The notes beneath the pieces were generated by a model. It searched no databases. It was given only the letters and a program-made list of their open reading frames with translations, and had not been told where the DNA came from. Both the position numbers and the translations under genes were made by a program. Of a stretch of DNA of 64,000 nt, positions 17,801 through 26,860 are shown piece after piece. Within the stretch, counting starts at the first letter, position 1; each line of letters starts with the position of its first letter. The stretch is from Chitinophagaceae bacterium (lineage in GTDB: Bacteria; Bacteroidota; Bacteroidia; Chitinophagales; UBA10324): assembly GCA_016717285.1 (NCBI GenBank), contig JADKFU010000005.1, positions 124,001 to 188,000 on the forward strand. Reading direction: 5' to 3'.

Positions 17801-19831
17801 TTACGCACCAAACTTTTCTTTGATCATCTTTTCCAGCGCAAACATCTCATCACGTAATCTGGCAGCTTCAAGGAAGTCAAGTTCCTTTGCCGACTTCTGC
17901 ATTTTCTTCTTCGTATTTTGAATCACTTTCTCCAGTTGTGGTTTTGTCATGTATTCTATTACAGGATCAGCTACGAGTGATGCTTCTTCCGGTTCTACAT
18001 AAGCACCTTCCACAATCGGCCGAATCAACAATACCGATGACTGCTGGTGAATCTGTTCCCTGGTTCGCAGAATTGTTTTGGGCGTGATGTTATTTTCTTC
18101 ATTGTACTTCAATTGTTTTTCTCTGCGCCGGTTTGTTTCATCAATTGTTTTTTGCATGGAATCGGTTACCTGGTCCGCATACATAATCACGAGCCCGTTT
18201 ACGTTTCTTGCGGCGCGCCCTGCAATCTGCGTGAGTGAACGTGCATTGCGAAGAAATCCTTCTTTGTCGGCATCCATAATGGCCACGAGCGAAACCTCAG
18301 GCAAATCCAATCCTTCCCGCAAAAGATTTACACCGATCAGCACATCAAAAACGCCCAACCGTAAGTCGCGCAGAATTTCCACACGCTCTAAAGTTTCCAC
18401 TTCGGAATGAATGTAGCGGCAACGGATATTCAACCTTGTCATGTATTTCGAAAGCTCTTCCGCCATACGTTTGGTGAGCGTGGTCACAAGCACTCTGTCA
18501 CCTTGCTTCACACGTTCGTCAATCATTTCGAGCAAGTCATCTACCTGGTTGATGCTTGGTCTTACTTCGATCACCGGATCTAACAATCCTGTTGGTCGAA
18601 CCACCTGTTCCACGAAAGTGCCTTCCGTTTGTTCCAGTTCATAATCGCCAGGCGTGGCACTTACATAAATCACCTGGTTAATCATGTTTTCAAATTCATA
18701 ATAATTTAAAGGCCGGTTGTCCATGGCAGAAGGCAACCGGAATCCGTATTCCACGAGGTTTTGTTTTCGGGAACGGTCACCTCCAAACATACCATGCACC
18801 TGTGGTATGGTGGCATGACTTTCATCAATCACCATCATGAAGTCTTTTGGGAAATAATCAATCAAACAGAATGGACGATCACCCGGATTACGGTGATCGA
18901 GATAACGCGAATAATTTTCAATGCCTGAGCAGTAACCTAATTCTTTCATCATCTCCAGGTCAAACGTTACGCGTTCTTTCAGTCTGGTCGCTTCTACCAC
19001 TTTTCCTATATTCTTAAAATATTCTACCTGCAGATTCATATCATCCTGAATCTGGTTCATGATTTCATTGAACTGATTTTTTGGAGTGATGTACATGTTG
19101 GCGGGAAAGATCGCAGCATCATCCACCTTTCCGATCTTACGGCTTGTATCCGGATCGAGTGTTTCAATTTCTTCTATCACATCTCCAAAGAAGGTGATGC
19201 GGTAAGCATAATCAGCGTAAGGAAGAAATACATCTACGGTGTCTCCGGTTACGCGAAATTTTCCGCCTTTCATTTCACCATCCGATCGCGAATATAAACT
19301 GTCGACTAATTGATACAACAGACTGTTGCGGCTGCGTATTTCACCCGCTTTCAACCTGATAATTCCATTGGTATATTCAGTTGGATTTCCAATTCCATAA
19401 ATACAGGAAACAGACGCTACAACTATAATGTCTTTTCTGCCGCTCATCAAAGAAGACGTAGCACGCAACCTCAACTTCTCTACTTCCGCATTGATGGAAA
19501 GATCTTTTTCGATGTACGTATTGGAAACAGGCAGGTAAGCTTCCGGCTGATAATAATCGTAATACGAAACAAAATATTCCACCGCATTTTCCGGAAAAAA
19601 ATTCCTGAACTCACCATACAGTTGCGCCACTAATGTTTTGTTATGACTGAGCACCAGCGTCGGTTTCTGCACTTGCTGAATCATATTGGCAATAGTGAAT
19701 GTTTTGCCTGAACCTGTAACACCCAGCAACACTTGCTCCTTGTCACCACGATTTACACCTTCCACCAGTTGTTTGATGGCTTCGGGCTGATCGCCGGTAG
19801 GTTTATATTGAGAGGTTAATTTGAATGGCAT
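17801..19831 (-). CDS. uvrB: Excinuclease ABC subunit B
   Basis: UvrB is the damage-verification helicase of nucleotide excision repair. It takes the lesion from UvrA2 and recruits UvrC. The Walker A motif GVTGSGKTFTIAN is near residue 37. The beta-hairpin that locks around DNA is visible at YFVSYYDYYQPEAYLP. Helicase motifs DESHATIPQ, GVNLLREGLDLPE and QIAGRAARN follow, and a C-terminal UVR coiled coil (LEAARLRDEMFALEKMI) ends the protein. The start at 19831 (MPFKLTSQYKPTGDQ) matches the family; six extra codons upstream are open but fall in the leader. The promoter region carries two related palindromes, consistent with damage-inducible control. Confidence 0.97.
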   Translation of the reverse strand: MPFKLTSQYKPTGDQPEAIKQLVEGVNRGDKEQVLLGVTGSGKTFTIANMIQQVQKPTLVLSHNKTLVAQLYGEFRNFFPENAVEYFVSYYDYYQPEAYLPVSNTYIEKDLSINAEVEKLRLRATSSLMSGRKDIIVVASVSCIYGIGNPTEYTNGIIRLKAGEIRSRNSLLYQLVDSLYSRSDGEMKGGKFRVTGDTVDVFLPYADYAYRITFFGDVIEEIETLDPDTSRKIGKVDDAAIFPANMYITPKNQFNEIMNQIQDDMNLQVEYFKNIGKVVEATRLKERVTFDLEMMKELGYCSGIENYSRYLDHRNPGDRPFCLIDYFPKDFMMVIDESHATIPQVHGMFGGDRSRKQNLVEYGFRLPSAMDNRPLNYYEFENMINQVIYVSATPGDYELEQTEGTFVEQVVRPTGLLDPVIEVRPSINQVDDLLEMIDERVKQGDRVLVTTLTKRMAEELSKYMTRLNIRCRYIHSEVETLERVEILRDLRLGVFDVLIGVNLLREGLDLPEVSLVAIMDADKEGFLRNARSLTQIAGRAARNVNGLVIMYADQVTDSMQKTIDETNRRREKQLKYNEENNITPKTILRTREQIHQQSSVLLIRPIVEGAYVEPEEASLVADPVIEYMTKPQLEKVIQNTKKKMQKSAKELDFLEAARLRDEMFALEKMIKEKFGA

Positions 19832-19841
19832 GAACAGGTAC

Positions 19842-19859
19842 AACGACATTTATGTCGTT
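19842..19859. promoter_or_regulatory. Operator-like palindrome 1 in the uvrB leader
   Basis: AACGACAT-TT-ATGTCGTT is an 18-base inverted repeat with perfect 8-base arms. It lies between the predicted uvrB transcription start and its ATG. Its core GACATTTATGTC recurs with one change at 19899-19910. A repressor site is inferred; the regulator is unknown. Confidence 0.6.
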
Positions 19860-19872
19860 TATCTAACAGCAG

Positions 19873-19880
19873 CAAATTTA
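19873..19880 (-). promoter_or_regulatory. -7 box of uvrB
   Basis: Read leftwards this is TAAATTTG, a match to TAnnTTTG. A start of transcription about seven bases downstream would leave a leader of roughly 35 bases. The box lies between the two palindromes. Confidence 0.55.
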
Positions 19881-19898
19881 GTTTTTCTCCGGTACTGC

Positions 19899-19910
19899 GA
19901 CATTCATGTC
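19899..19910. promoter_or_regulatory. Operator-like palindrome 2 upstream of uvrB
   Basis: GACAT-TC-ATGTC repeats the core of palindrome 1 with one base different in the spacer. Its centre is 54 bases from that of palindrome 1, close to five helical turns. It overlaps the expected -33 region of the uvrB promoter. Confidence 0.55.
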
Positions 19911-19937
19911 ATAAAAACAGACTGAAAATATAATCGC

Positions 19938-19991
19938 CACGAATACACAGAATACATAGAGAATTATTTCTGTATATTCTGTGCCTTCGTG
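19938..19991. repeat. Imperfect 23-base inverted repeat between tonB-type receptor and uvrB
   Basis: The left arm 19938-19960 (CACGAATACACAGAATACA...) and right arm 19969-19991 (...ATTCTGTGCCTTCGTG) are complementary at about 19 of 23 positions, with an eight-base loop. Elements of this CACGAAT...CACAGAAT type are common between genes in Bacteroidota. It could end transcription from the receptor gene, though no T-run follows. Confidence 0.6.
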
Positions 19992-20035
19992 ACAATAAAC
20001 TTTCATGATGTACTGTAATGAGAATACCGGATCAG

Positions 20036-22258
20036 TTAAAAGCTCCCTCTCAAAGTCACCATAAAATTTCTTCCCGGCGCACTGATGCCTGAAGCAAAAA
20101 CCCTGTAATTGGCATCCAGCAGGTTTTCACAGGCTGCCTGCACCATCAGGTTTTTATTGATTTGATATTGCAGTCGCAGGTTCAGCGTCCACCATGCAGG
20201 CATTCCTTCCGGTGTTGCATACTGTTCATTGTCTTCTCCACCACCATTGTAATCTTCAATATGTTTCCAGCCATTGTAGTTCGCAAACAATTCGCCGCGG
20301 AATCCTTTTTTGTGATACACAATGCTTGTTTTACCTATCACCGGTGGAATGTGGTCGAGTGGATCATTTCCTTCATCTTCAACAATTTCACCTTTCGTGT
20401 AAGTGATCGTACTTACCAATGAAAGATCGTTCGTGAAGTCAATGAAGAGATTTGCATTCATGCCATATAAAAATGCTTTTCGTTTGTTCTGATTGGCCAG
20501 CACCTGGCTCAATTCACCATCATACACGATGGAGTCTTCACCATTGTAAGTGAAATTGTCAGTTACAATGGCATTATTAAACATCGTTGCAAAACCAACG
20601 AGTTCCACTTTCACTTTATCACTGAATACTTTTGAAACATTCAAATCAACATTGAATGTTCTTTCAGGTTCAAGATCAGGATTGGGTACGATAACGCTGC
20701 CAGGTGCAGATTCAAAAACCTTGGCAAGATCATCTACATCAGGAGCATGAAATCCTGTTGAACTTAAAACAGCAATGCGCCACCCGGAGTTGCCATTCCA
20801 GATGATGCCCAGTGAACCACTGAGTGGAAGGTGTGACTGCTTGATTTCATCAAATGGAAAATCAAAGAACTCTTTGCTTACGAATGTTGAATGCAGGGTG
20901 ATGGATTCAAGTCTTAACCCACCATTCAAAACCCATTGATCGCTGATCTTCCAGGTATCTGTAGCGTAAAGACCAATGTTGTTCATCGTATTGTCTCCAT
21001 CGGGATAGCGTGTATCCAGCGATGAAATTTCTCCGGTCTCAATATCTTCTTCTTCCGCTGTTGAGGTGAGTGAGTTCAGGTAACCTTCCAGGCCAACACG
21101 CAGGTCATTGCGTTCTGTTGTTTTTCTCGCATCAAATCCAAAACCGAACACACCTACTTTTTCATTTCTGTTTTGCAATCCTGTGCGATCCACTCTGCGC
21201 TGATGACGGCTTTCCGTGATGTATTGATAATTCAGACGACCTGTGTAGGAATTGAAAAAGCCAGTCATGTCATCAAGATGTAATTCATAAGAAGCCAATG
21301 TTCTCAATTGCGGTCCATAATACCATGCTGCATTTCTCAGCCCATCGCCATCAGGATCTGTCAAACGATCGTAACGTGGAATATCAGAGGAATTCGAAAG
21401 CTGCAAATTCAATACATGCTTTACATGATCTGATTGTTTAAACAACAGCTTCTCAAGAATATCATATTGCGAGTAGCCGGAATAGACCTGTTTATAGATG
21501 TTGTCATTTTTTACGAGTGAATCTATATCATTGATCCGATCCACATAATAAGGACGCAGCCAGATGCTGTCTGCTGTCTCATTTAAATTTTTTCCCTGTA
21601 CAAGATCATCGAAATCTGTAAAAGTGAAAGAAGTTATAGACGCGAGTTTAGCACCACCAAGGTTGAGATCAAGATGTCCTGTTTTTTCATTGTTGGCCGA
21701 TGCAAACCGGAGAAATGCATTTCCATGCACATTCATTTCCCCGCTGACATCACTTAAAACCGGATCTTTTGTGTGAAGATGAATCACACCACCCAAAGCA
21801 TCACTTCCGTAAACGGTAGAGGAAGGCCCAAAAAGTATCTCCGTATTTTCCAGCATGGAAGGATCAAGGGTGATTACATTCTGCAGGTGACCTGCACGGT
21901 AAATAAGGTTATTCATTCTCACATTATCCACTTCAAGAAGCACGCGGCTTGCTTCAAATCCGCGAAGCACCGGACTGCCGCCGCCCTGCTGAGATTTCTG
22001 CACCATGATCTGTCCTGTGTTGGAAAGCATTTCAGCGGCAGTAGCAGGATTTGATTGCGAGATCTGTTTTTCTGAAATGACTTCAATCTGTTGTGCTACG
22101 TTCTTTTTTGCTTCAGGTACTTTGTTGGCGGACACCACTGTTTCATCGAGTGTAATCACCCGTTCCGAAAGTAAGGAATCAGGCAAAGTATTTTGTGCTG
22201 AAGAATTGATGACGCTGGCAAAAACTAAAATGTATAATAAAATGAAAGAGTGTTTCAT
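20036..22258 (-). CDS. TonB-dependent outer-membrane receptor (haem/transferrin-receptor-like)
   Basis: The ~740-residue protein has a signal peptide (KHSFILLYILVFASVINSSAQ) and a TonB-box-like segment (ITLDETVVSA). The plug domain has features of the haemoglobin/transferrin receptor group: GGGSPVLRGFEASRVLLEVD, VRMNNLIYRAGHLQNV and FGPSSTVYGSDALGGVIH. A 22-strand barrel follows and ends with an aromatic residue (FMVTLRGSF). It transports a ligand, possibly haem or a metal complex, across the outer membrane using TonB energy. The start at 22258 is preferred over the open frame to 22306 because it begins the signal peptide. A small membrane protein lies just upstream on the same strand. Confidence 0.88.
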   Translation of the reverse strand: MKHSFILLYILVFASVINSSAQNTLPDSLLSERVITLDETVVSANKVPEAKKNVAQQIEVISEKQISQSNPATAAEMLSNTGQIMVQKSQQGGGSPVLRGFEASRVLLEVDNVRMNNLIYRAGHLQNVITLDPSMLENTEILFGPSSTVYGSDALGGVIHLHTKDPVLSDVSGEMNVHGNAFLRFASANNEKTGHLDLNLGGAKLASITSFTFTDFDDLVQGKNLNETADSIWLRPYYVDRINDIDSLVKNDNIYKQVYSGYSQYDILEKLLFKQSDHVKHVLNLQLSNSSDIPRYDRLTDPDGDGLRNAAWYYGPQLRTLASYELHLDDMTGFFNSYTGRLNYQYITESRHQRRVDRTGLQNRNEKVGVFGFGFDARKTTERNDLRVGLEGYLNSLTSTAEEEDIETGEISSLDTRYPDGDNTMNNIGLYATDTWKISDQWVLNGGLRLESITLHSTFVSKEFFDFPFDEIKQSHLPLSGSLGIIWNGNSGWRIAVLSSTGFHAPDVDDLAKVFESAPGSVIVPNPDLEPERTFNVDLNVSKVFSDKVKVELVGFATMFNNAIVTDNFTYNGEDSIVYDGELSQVLANQNKRKAFLYGMNANLFIDFTNDLSLVSTITYTKGEIVEDEGNDPLDHIPPVIGKTSIVYHKKGFRGELFANYNGWKHIEDYNGGGEDNEQYATPEGMPAWWTLNLRLQYQINKNLMVQAACENLLDANYRVFASGISAPGRNFMVTLRGSF

Positions 22259-22371
22259 TGGAAATGGGTTTAGTATCAGAGAAAATTTATCTGTTATGAA
22301 AAACAACCAATCATAAATTGGATATCACTGGCACAGAGCGATTCATGTTGCCGGCAATAATTGTTGAGTGA

Positions 22372-22980
22372 TCAGGAACAGATGGATTCCGGTGGTGGGT
22401 TATTCAGGCTGGTAATGGGCCATTGATAAATAAATAAAGAATAGGCAGCGTTGATATTGGAATTTGATACCGTTGGAAAATGTTGCGAAAAAGCAGTAAT
22501 AAAATCAGTCTGGAGGAATTTAAATAAGTTAATGGAGTTGTTTCCCGGCGCTGGATTTTGTGGTGCGGAATCATCTTTTCCAAGATAACTTCGGAGACTG
22601 CTTATCAATGCGGCTTCCTTTTCATCCTGAATACAAGTAACTATAATCTTGTCGCCGGAAGTAACTTCATTTACAATGTCATAGCGTTCACCTTCATAAA
22701 CAAATTCATGAGTTTCAACTTTCATGTTTTCGAATTGGTCTGCCGGGAATGTTAACACTGCATAGTGATCATCAACTAAGCCTGAACGGATCAGTGCATT
22801 CATTTCTTTTTTAATCCGCAATTCATTGAAAGTAAAAAGCAGGTAATATCCTGCCGCGTAAAACAGCAGCATCAATAGTGATGAGAGGAAGGCGAGGGTT
22901 TTCAAATTTTCAGTAGCGGTCAAATTTAACAGATAATTGTAATACTTATGAAAGGAGTAAAAAAACGTTATCACAATCAA
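22372..22980 (-). CDS. Hypothetical membrane-anchored protein upstream of TonB receptor
   Basis: The 202-residue protein has one strong membrane segment (LAFLSSLLMLLFYAAGYYLLF) near residues 29-50. A soluble part follows, with a small beta-rich section (FVYEGERYDIVNEVTSGDKI) and a Pro-rich, Cys-containing tail (NNPPPESICS). Similar small proteins often precede TonB receptors in Bacteroidota, and the Cys/Pro tail could bind a ligand, but no function is established. Its TTG start at 22980 overlaps the yicC stop (22977-22979); a GTG at 22974 is an alternative. The overlap suggests yicC, this gene and the receptor are one transcript. Confidence 0.6.
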   Translation of the reverse strand: MIVITFFYSFHKYYNYLLNLTATENLKTLAFLSSLLMLLFYAAGYYLLFTFNELRIKKEMNALIRSGLVDDHYAVLTFPADQFENMKVETHEFVYEGERYDIVNEVTSGDKIIVTCIQDEKEAALISSLRSYLGKDDSAPQNPAPGNNSINLFKFLQTDFITAFSQHFPTVSNSNINAAYSLFIYQWPITSLNNPPPESICS

Positions 22981-23849
22981 AGCACATTCAGCAACTGCTC
23001 CTTAATCTTCTCCAATTCATCCTTCATCTGCACCACCAACTTTTGAATAGTAGCATGATTCGCCTTTGAACCAAGCGTATTGATTTCACGACCCATTTCC
23101 TGCGAGATGAAATTCAATTTTCTTCCGTTGGAATCATTTTCAACCAACACTTTTAAAAAATAATCGCAATGACTTCTCAGCCGCACTTTCTCTTCTGAAA
23201 AATCCATGCGCTCTAAATAATAAATCAGCTCCTGCTCAAAACGGTTGCGGTCATATTCTTCTGAAGAAACTAACTCGGACAACTGATTGCGCAGCTTTGT
23301 CTGAATGATGGTGATGCGTTCTTTCTCATGTGTTTCCACCTGCTCAAGCAGCGCAAGAATGGAGGTGATATTTCCGTTAAATATTTTTTCCAGTCCGGCG
23401 CCATCCTTGATCCGGAACTGTCGTAAATCTTCCACTGCCTCACGAAGTATTTGCAACATCGGCGAAAGTTCTTCTTCTGTATGGTTATTTTTTTCAGAAC
23501 CAATCACATCCGGAAACTGCATCACCATTTCCAGCAGGTTCTTTTTGCCGGTCCTGAGTTCTTTCGAAAGTGATTTCAACTCTTCGTAATAGCGTTTTGC
23601 AAGTTCTTTATTAATCGAAATGTTTTTCTCATCACTGCCTGCCTCAATGGAAATGAAGAGATCAATTTTGCCACGTTGCAGTTTTTCAGTGATCAGGCTG
23701 CGCACTTCAATCTCTTTGTCTTTGAAGGAGAACGGTAACCGGAGATTGAGATCCAGAAACTTGCTGTTCAGTGATCGAATTTCCGCTTTAATGGTTTTGC
23801 CGTTTTGAGAAAGCTCCGCTTTCCCGTAGCCGGTCATAGATTGAATCAT
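22977..23849 (-). CDS. yicC: YicC-family endoribonuclease
   Basis: The 290-residue protein begins with the family signature MIQSMTGYGKAEL. It has the N-terminal YicC domain (RSLNSKFLDLNLRLP) and the C-terminal DUF1732 domain (FISQEMGREINTLGSKA ... IKEQLLNVL). E. coli YicC is an endoribonuclease that takes part in RNA turnover. In many Bacteroidota gmk follows yicC; here the hypothetical membrane protein and TonB receptor follow instead. Confidence 0.92.
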   Translation of the reverse strand: MIQSMTGYGKAELSQNGKTIKAEIRSLNSKFLDLNLRLPFSFKDKEIEVRSLITEKLQRGKIDLFISIEAGSDEKNISINKELAKRYYEELKSLSKELRTGKKNLLEMVMQFPDVIGSEKNNHTEEELSPMLQILREAVEDLRQFRIKDGAGLEKIFNGNITSILALLEQVETHEKERITIIQTKLRNQLSELVSSEEYDRNRFEQELIYYLERMDFSEEKVRLRSHCDYFLKVLVENDSNGRKLNFISQEMGREINTLGSKANHATIQKLVVQMKDELEKIKEQLLNVL

Positions 23850-23911
23850 GTGTTGGATGGATTGATCAGATTATTAAATGAAGAATGAAAGTATTAGGAG
23901 GTAGTATTTTG

Positions 23912-24829
23912 TTATTTCGCGATAGTATCTTCTTTTATGTTTTTACTGAATGAATTTTTTGCACTCACAAAATAAACGCCTGCGAAAATCAATATCGTGG
24001 CGATGATTTTTATAAGTGGGTATTCATCCCTGTTCAGCAAAAGCGCAAAGATGGTGGCAAGTGCGGGTTGAAGGTAGATATATATACCGACTACCGAAGG
24101 TGTAGCATGCACCATCGCCATGGTATTCAGCAGATAAGCAAAGAACGTGGTAAAAATGACGATGAAGGTAAGTTCTCCCCACAACAAGGGCGTGAATGGA
24201 TACCAGTCAATCATCGCGAATTCATGCCAGCCGACAGGCAATACGAATAACCAACCGAATAAAAATACCCACATGATAACAGTAACAGGATGGTATTTTT
24301 TCATCAACGGCTTTACGATCACCAGATAAACCGCGTAGGATGCTGCATTGATGAGCACCAGTATGTCACCTGTAGTTTGTCCGGAACCAAGTGTGAGTTC
24401 TTTTCCTGAAATAATGACCAGTACAGCGCCAGTTGCTCCAAGTAGCACACCAATTACTTTTAACCAGGTGATTTTTTCATCGTGAAAAATTCCTGAAAGT
24501 AACAGGATCAGAATCGGAGTGGTGGTCATCATCAATGACGCGTTGATAGGTGTGGTGATGCTCAGTCCTTTGAAAAAAAGCAATTGATTGATCGCAACAC
24601 CGAATAATCCGCAAAGTATGAGTAGTGGAATATCAGCACGTTTTATTTTTTCCCTGATAATGGTCAGTTGAATAATAGAAAAAAGCGTCAATGCCACAGT
24701 CACCCGAATCACAATCGCACCAAAGGGTTGAATAAAATGGGGCACCACGTCTTTGGCAATGGTGAAACTTAATGCATAGATCAGGTTGGCGATAAAAAGA
24801 TAGATGTGAGTGCTGTATCTGTAATTCAT
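23912..24829 (-). CDS. EamA/DMT-family transporter
   Basis: The 305-residue protein contains ten predicted membrane helices arranged as two EamA repeats. Features include IRVTVALTLFSIIQLT in the first half, GATGAVLVIISGKE at the junction and an ALATIFALLLNRDEYP motif near the last helices. It is an inner-membrane drug/metabolite exporter of unknown substrate. The start at 24829 leads straight into helix one (IYLFIANLIYALSF). Confidence 0.88.
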   Translation of the reverse strand: MNYRYSTHIYLFIANLIYALSFTIAKDVVPHFIQPFGAIVIRVTVALTLFSIIQLTIIREKIKRADIPLLILCGLFGVAINQLLFFKGLSITTPINASLMMTTTPILILLLSGIFHDEKITWLKVIGVLLGATGAVLVIISGKELTLGSGQTTGDILVLINAASYAVYLVIVKPLMKKYHPVTVIMWVFLFGWLFVLPVGWHEFAMIDWYPFTPLLWGELTFIVIFTTFFAYLLNTMAMVHATPSVVGIYIYLQPALATIFALLLNRDEYPLIKIIATILIFAGVYFVSAKNSFSKNIKEDTIAK

Positions 24830-24839
24830 AGCTGAATGG

Positions 24840-24847
24840 CAAAGCTA
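24840..24847 (-). promoter_or_regulatory. -7 box upstream of EamA gene
   Basis: Read leftwards this is TAGCTTTG, matching TAnnTTTG, ten bases before the ATG. The leader would be very short, so the call is tentative. Confidence 0.35.
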
Positions 24848-24935
24848 TAGGCTTAATTTTAAATTTATTCTGTTTGGAAACAACATAATGTGAAACCAAC
24901 AATCGTGAACAACGTATTAACCTCAAATTGAAATC

Positions 24936-26663
24936 ATGAAATCCTTAACGCTCGCTTTTATATTGCTTTGTGTAACTACTGTTTCACAAGCGCAAAATTA
25001 TTACGTCGCCACAACCGGTAATAATACAAACAACGGTTCATTAACTGCGCCCTGGAAAACCATTCAAAAAGCAGTAAGCACTGTCGCAGCCGGCAGTACC
25101 ATTAATGTAAGAGGTGGAACTTACAAAGAGAAGATAGATTTTACGAAATCAGGAAATGCAACAGCGGGATTTATAACTGTTCAGAATTATAACGGAGAAC
25201 ATGTGATAGTAGATGCAGCAGGTGTTTCAGGGAACGGCGACAATGTTTTTAATCTCTACAACAAAAATTACGTCCGCATCAAAGGGTTGGAAATACAAAA
25301 TGCAACTGTGCCCGATAATCATGATGGTGCAGGAGTGTTTATAGAAGGCAATGCAGATCATATCGAAGTGCTGAATTGCAAAATCCACGACATCACCGGC
25401 GACAATGCAATGGGCATCACAGTGTATGGCAGCCATAAAACGAAAGCGGTTCAAAACCTGGTTATTGACGGTAATGAAATTTATGATTGCGAACCGGCGC
25501 ACAGCGAGGCACTCACGCTAAATGGAAATGTACGGTTGTTTCAAATCACCAATAACATTGTGCATGATGTAAATAACATTGGTATTGATATGATTGGCGG
25601 AGAAGGAACTTGTCCCAAAGCCTCCAATGACAATGCGCGCAACGGAATTTGTTCCGGCAATACAGTTTACAATGCAAGAGCGATTTATGGTGGTGGTTAT
25701 GCAGCCGGCATTTATGTGGATGGTGGTGATACGATCATTATCGAAAGAAACATTGTTCACGATTGTGATTTGGGAATGGAAATCGGTTGTGAAAACAAAG
25801 GCAAGACTGCTACCAACAACATCATTCGTGATAACATGCTCTACAACAACGACAAGCGCGGACTCAGCTTTGGAGGTTATGACTATCCTTCAACGGGAAA
25901 GGTGCAGCATTGCAAATTCTACAATAACACCTGTTACAAGAATGATGTGTTGCACGACGGTGCCGGCGAGTTGTACATTGAGTATGCTTTAAATTGTGAA
26001 GTGAAGAACAACCTGTTTTACTGCGGTGATCAGAATTTGCTGCTGAATTGCCTGCAGGGAAATGCGGATGGCAATATATTTAATTACAACCTCTACTATT
26101 CTGAACTGCCAGGCAACAACCATTTCGATTATGATGGATCACAGTACAATTCATTCAGCAGTTATAAGAGTGCCACGGCACAAGATGCAAATTCACTTTT
26201 TATGAATCCTTTGCTGAACAATCCGGCAGTAAATAATTTTCACCTCACAGCTTCTTCGCCTGGTAAAAATGCAGGTGATCCTGTTTTCCTGCCTGCTACG
26301 GGTGAATTGGATTATTATGGAGGTAACAGGTATCTCAATAATCGAATTGACATCGGAGCCGATGAGTATGATCCTTCAGAACGTTTATCAGAACAGGTAA
26401 TGAATACCTTTGATCTGAAAGTCTATCCGGCAATTGTGCATGAAAGCATCACAGTGTCATTCATATTACATCAGGATGAAGAAGTGCTGATCACGCTCAC
26501 CGACTTATCAGGAAAAATCATGAAGTTATTGCTTGATCAGGAATTGTCTGAAGGCAGCTATCAATATCAATTTGAAGTAAACGACTTTATTCCCGGTATT
26601 TATTTTATACAGGTTAATTCAAACCAAAATTCTGCCGTAACCAGAATCGTGATTGCCAGATGA
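24936..26663 (+). CDS. Secreted right-handed beta-helix protein, T9SS-sorted
   Basis: A signal peptide (KSLTLAFILLCVTTVSQAQ) precedes a DUF1565-like entry strand (YYVATTGNNTNNG ... PWKTIQKA). About ten coils of a parallel beta-helix follow, with recurring N-x-x-V-H-D / GNxIYD patterns (residues ~50-450). This fold is shared by pectate lyases, alginate lyases, chondroitinase B and mannuronan epimerases. The catalytic Lys/Arg constellation cannot be assigned by eye. The C-terminus (VYPAIVHESITVSF, GIYFIQV) is a T9SS sorting domain. A polysaccharide-binding or -cleaving surface role is likely. Confidence 0.8.
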   Translation: MKSLTLAFILLCVTTVSQAQNYYVATTGNNTNNGSLTAPWKTIQKAVSTVAAGSTINVRGGTYKEKIDFTKSGNATAGFITVQNYNGEHVIVDAAGVSGNGDNVFNLYNKNYVRIKGLEIQNATVPDNHDGAGVFIEGNADHIEVLNCKIHDITGDNAMGITVYGSHKTKAVQNLVIDGNEIYDCEPAHSEALTLNGNVRLFQITNNIVHDVNNIGIDMIGGEGTCPKASNDNARNGICSGNTVYNARAIYGGGYAAGIYVDGGDTIIIERNIVHDCDLGMEIGCENKGKTATNNIIRDNMLYNNDKRGLSFGGYDYPSTGKVQHCKFYNNTCYKNDVLHDGAGELYIEYALNCEVKNNLFYCGDQNLLLNCLQGNADGNIFNYNLYYSELPGNNHFDYDGSQYNSFSSYKSATAQDANSLFMNPLLNNPAVNNFHLTASSPGKNAGDPVFLPATGELDYYGGNRYLNNRIDIGADEYDPSERLSEQVMNTFDLKVYPAIVHESITVSFILHQDEEVLITLTDLSGKIMKLLLDQELSEGSYQYQFEVNDFIPGIYFIQVNSNQNSAVTRIVIAR

Positions 26664-26860
26664 AAAGGTATAAGAGAGAATCAACCAACTAAAGGAGTGT
26701 TCTAACAGGTATTCAAAATACTGTGATTGTTTATTAATTGGACTATTCTCCGGCTTTGCCGAAACCATGTATCAATTTAACCATGCAGCCATTCCACCTT
26801 TGCAAAAACAGTAGGAGCTCAATGGAAATAGACCTTGCGCAATTTCGCACCGATGGTCGA

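Noticed and set aside
26664..26860. Small gene between the beta-helix and propeller/barrel genes
   Set aside because: The frames there extend as shadows into the neighbouring gene and no conserved pattern was seen.
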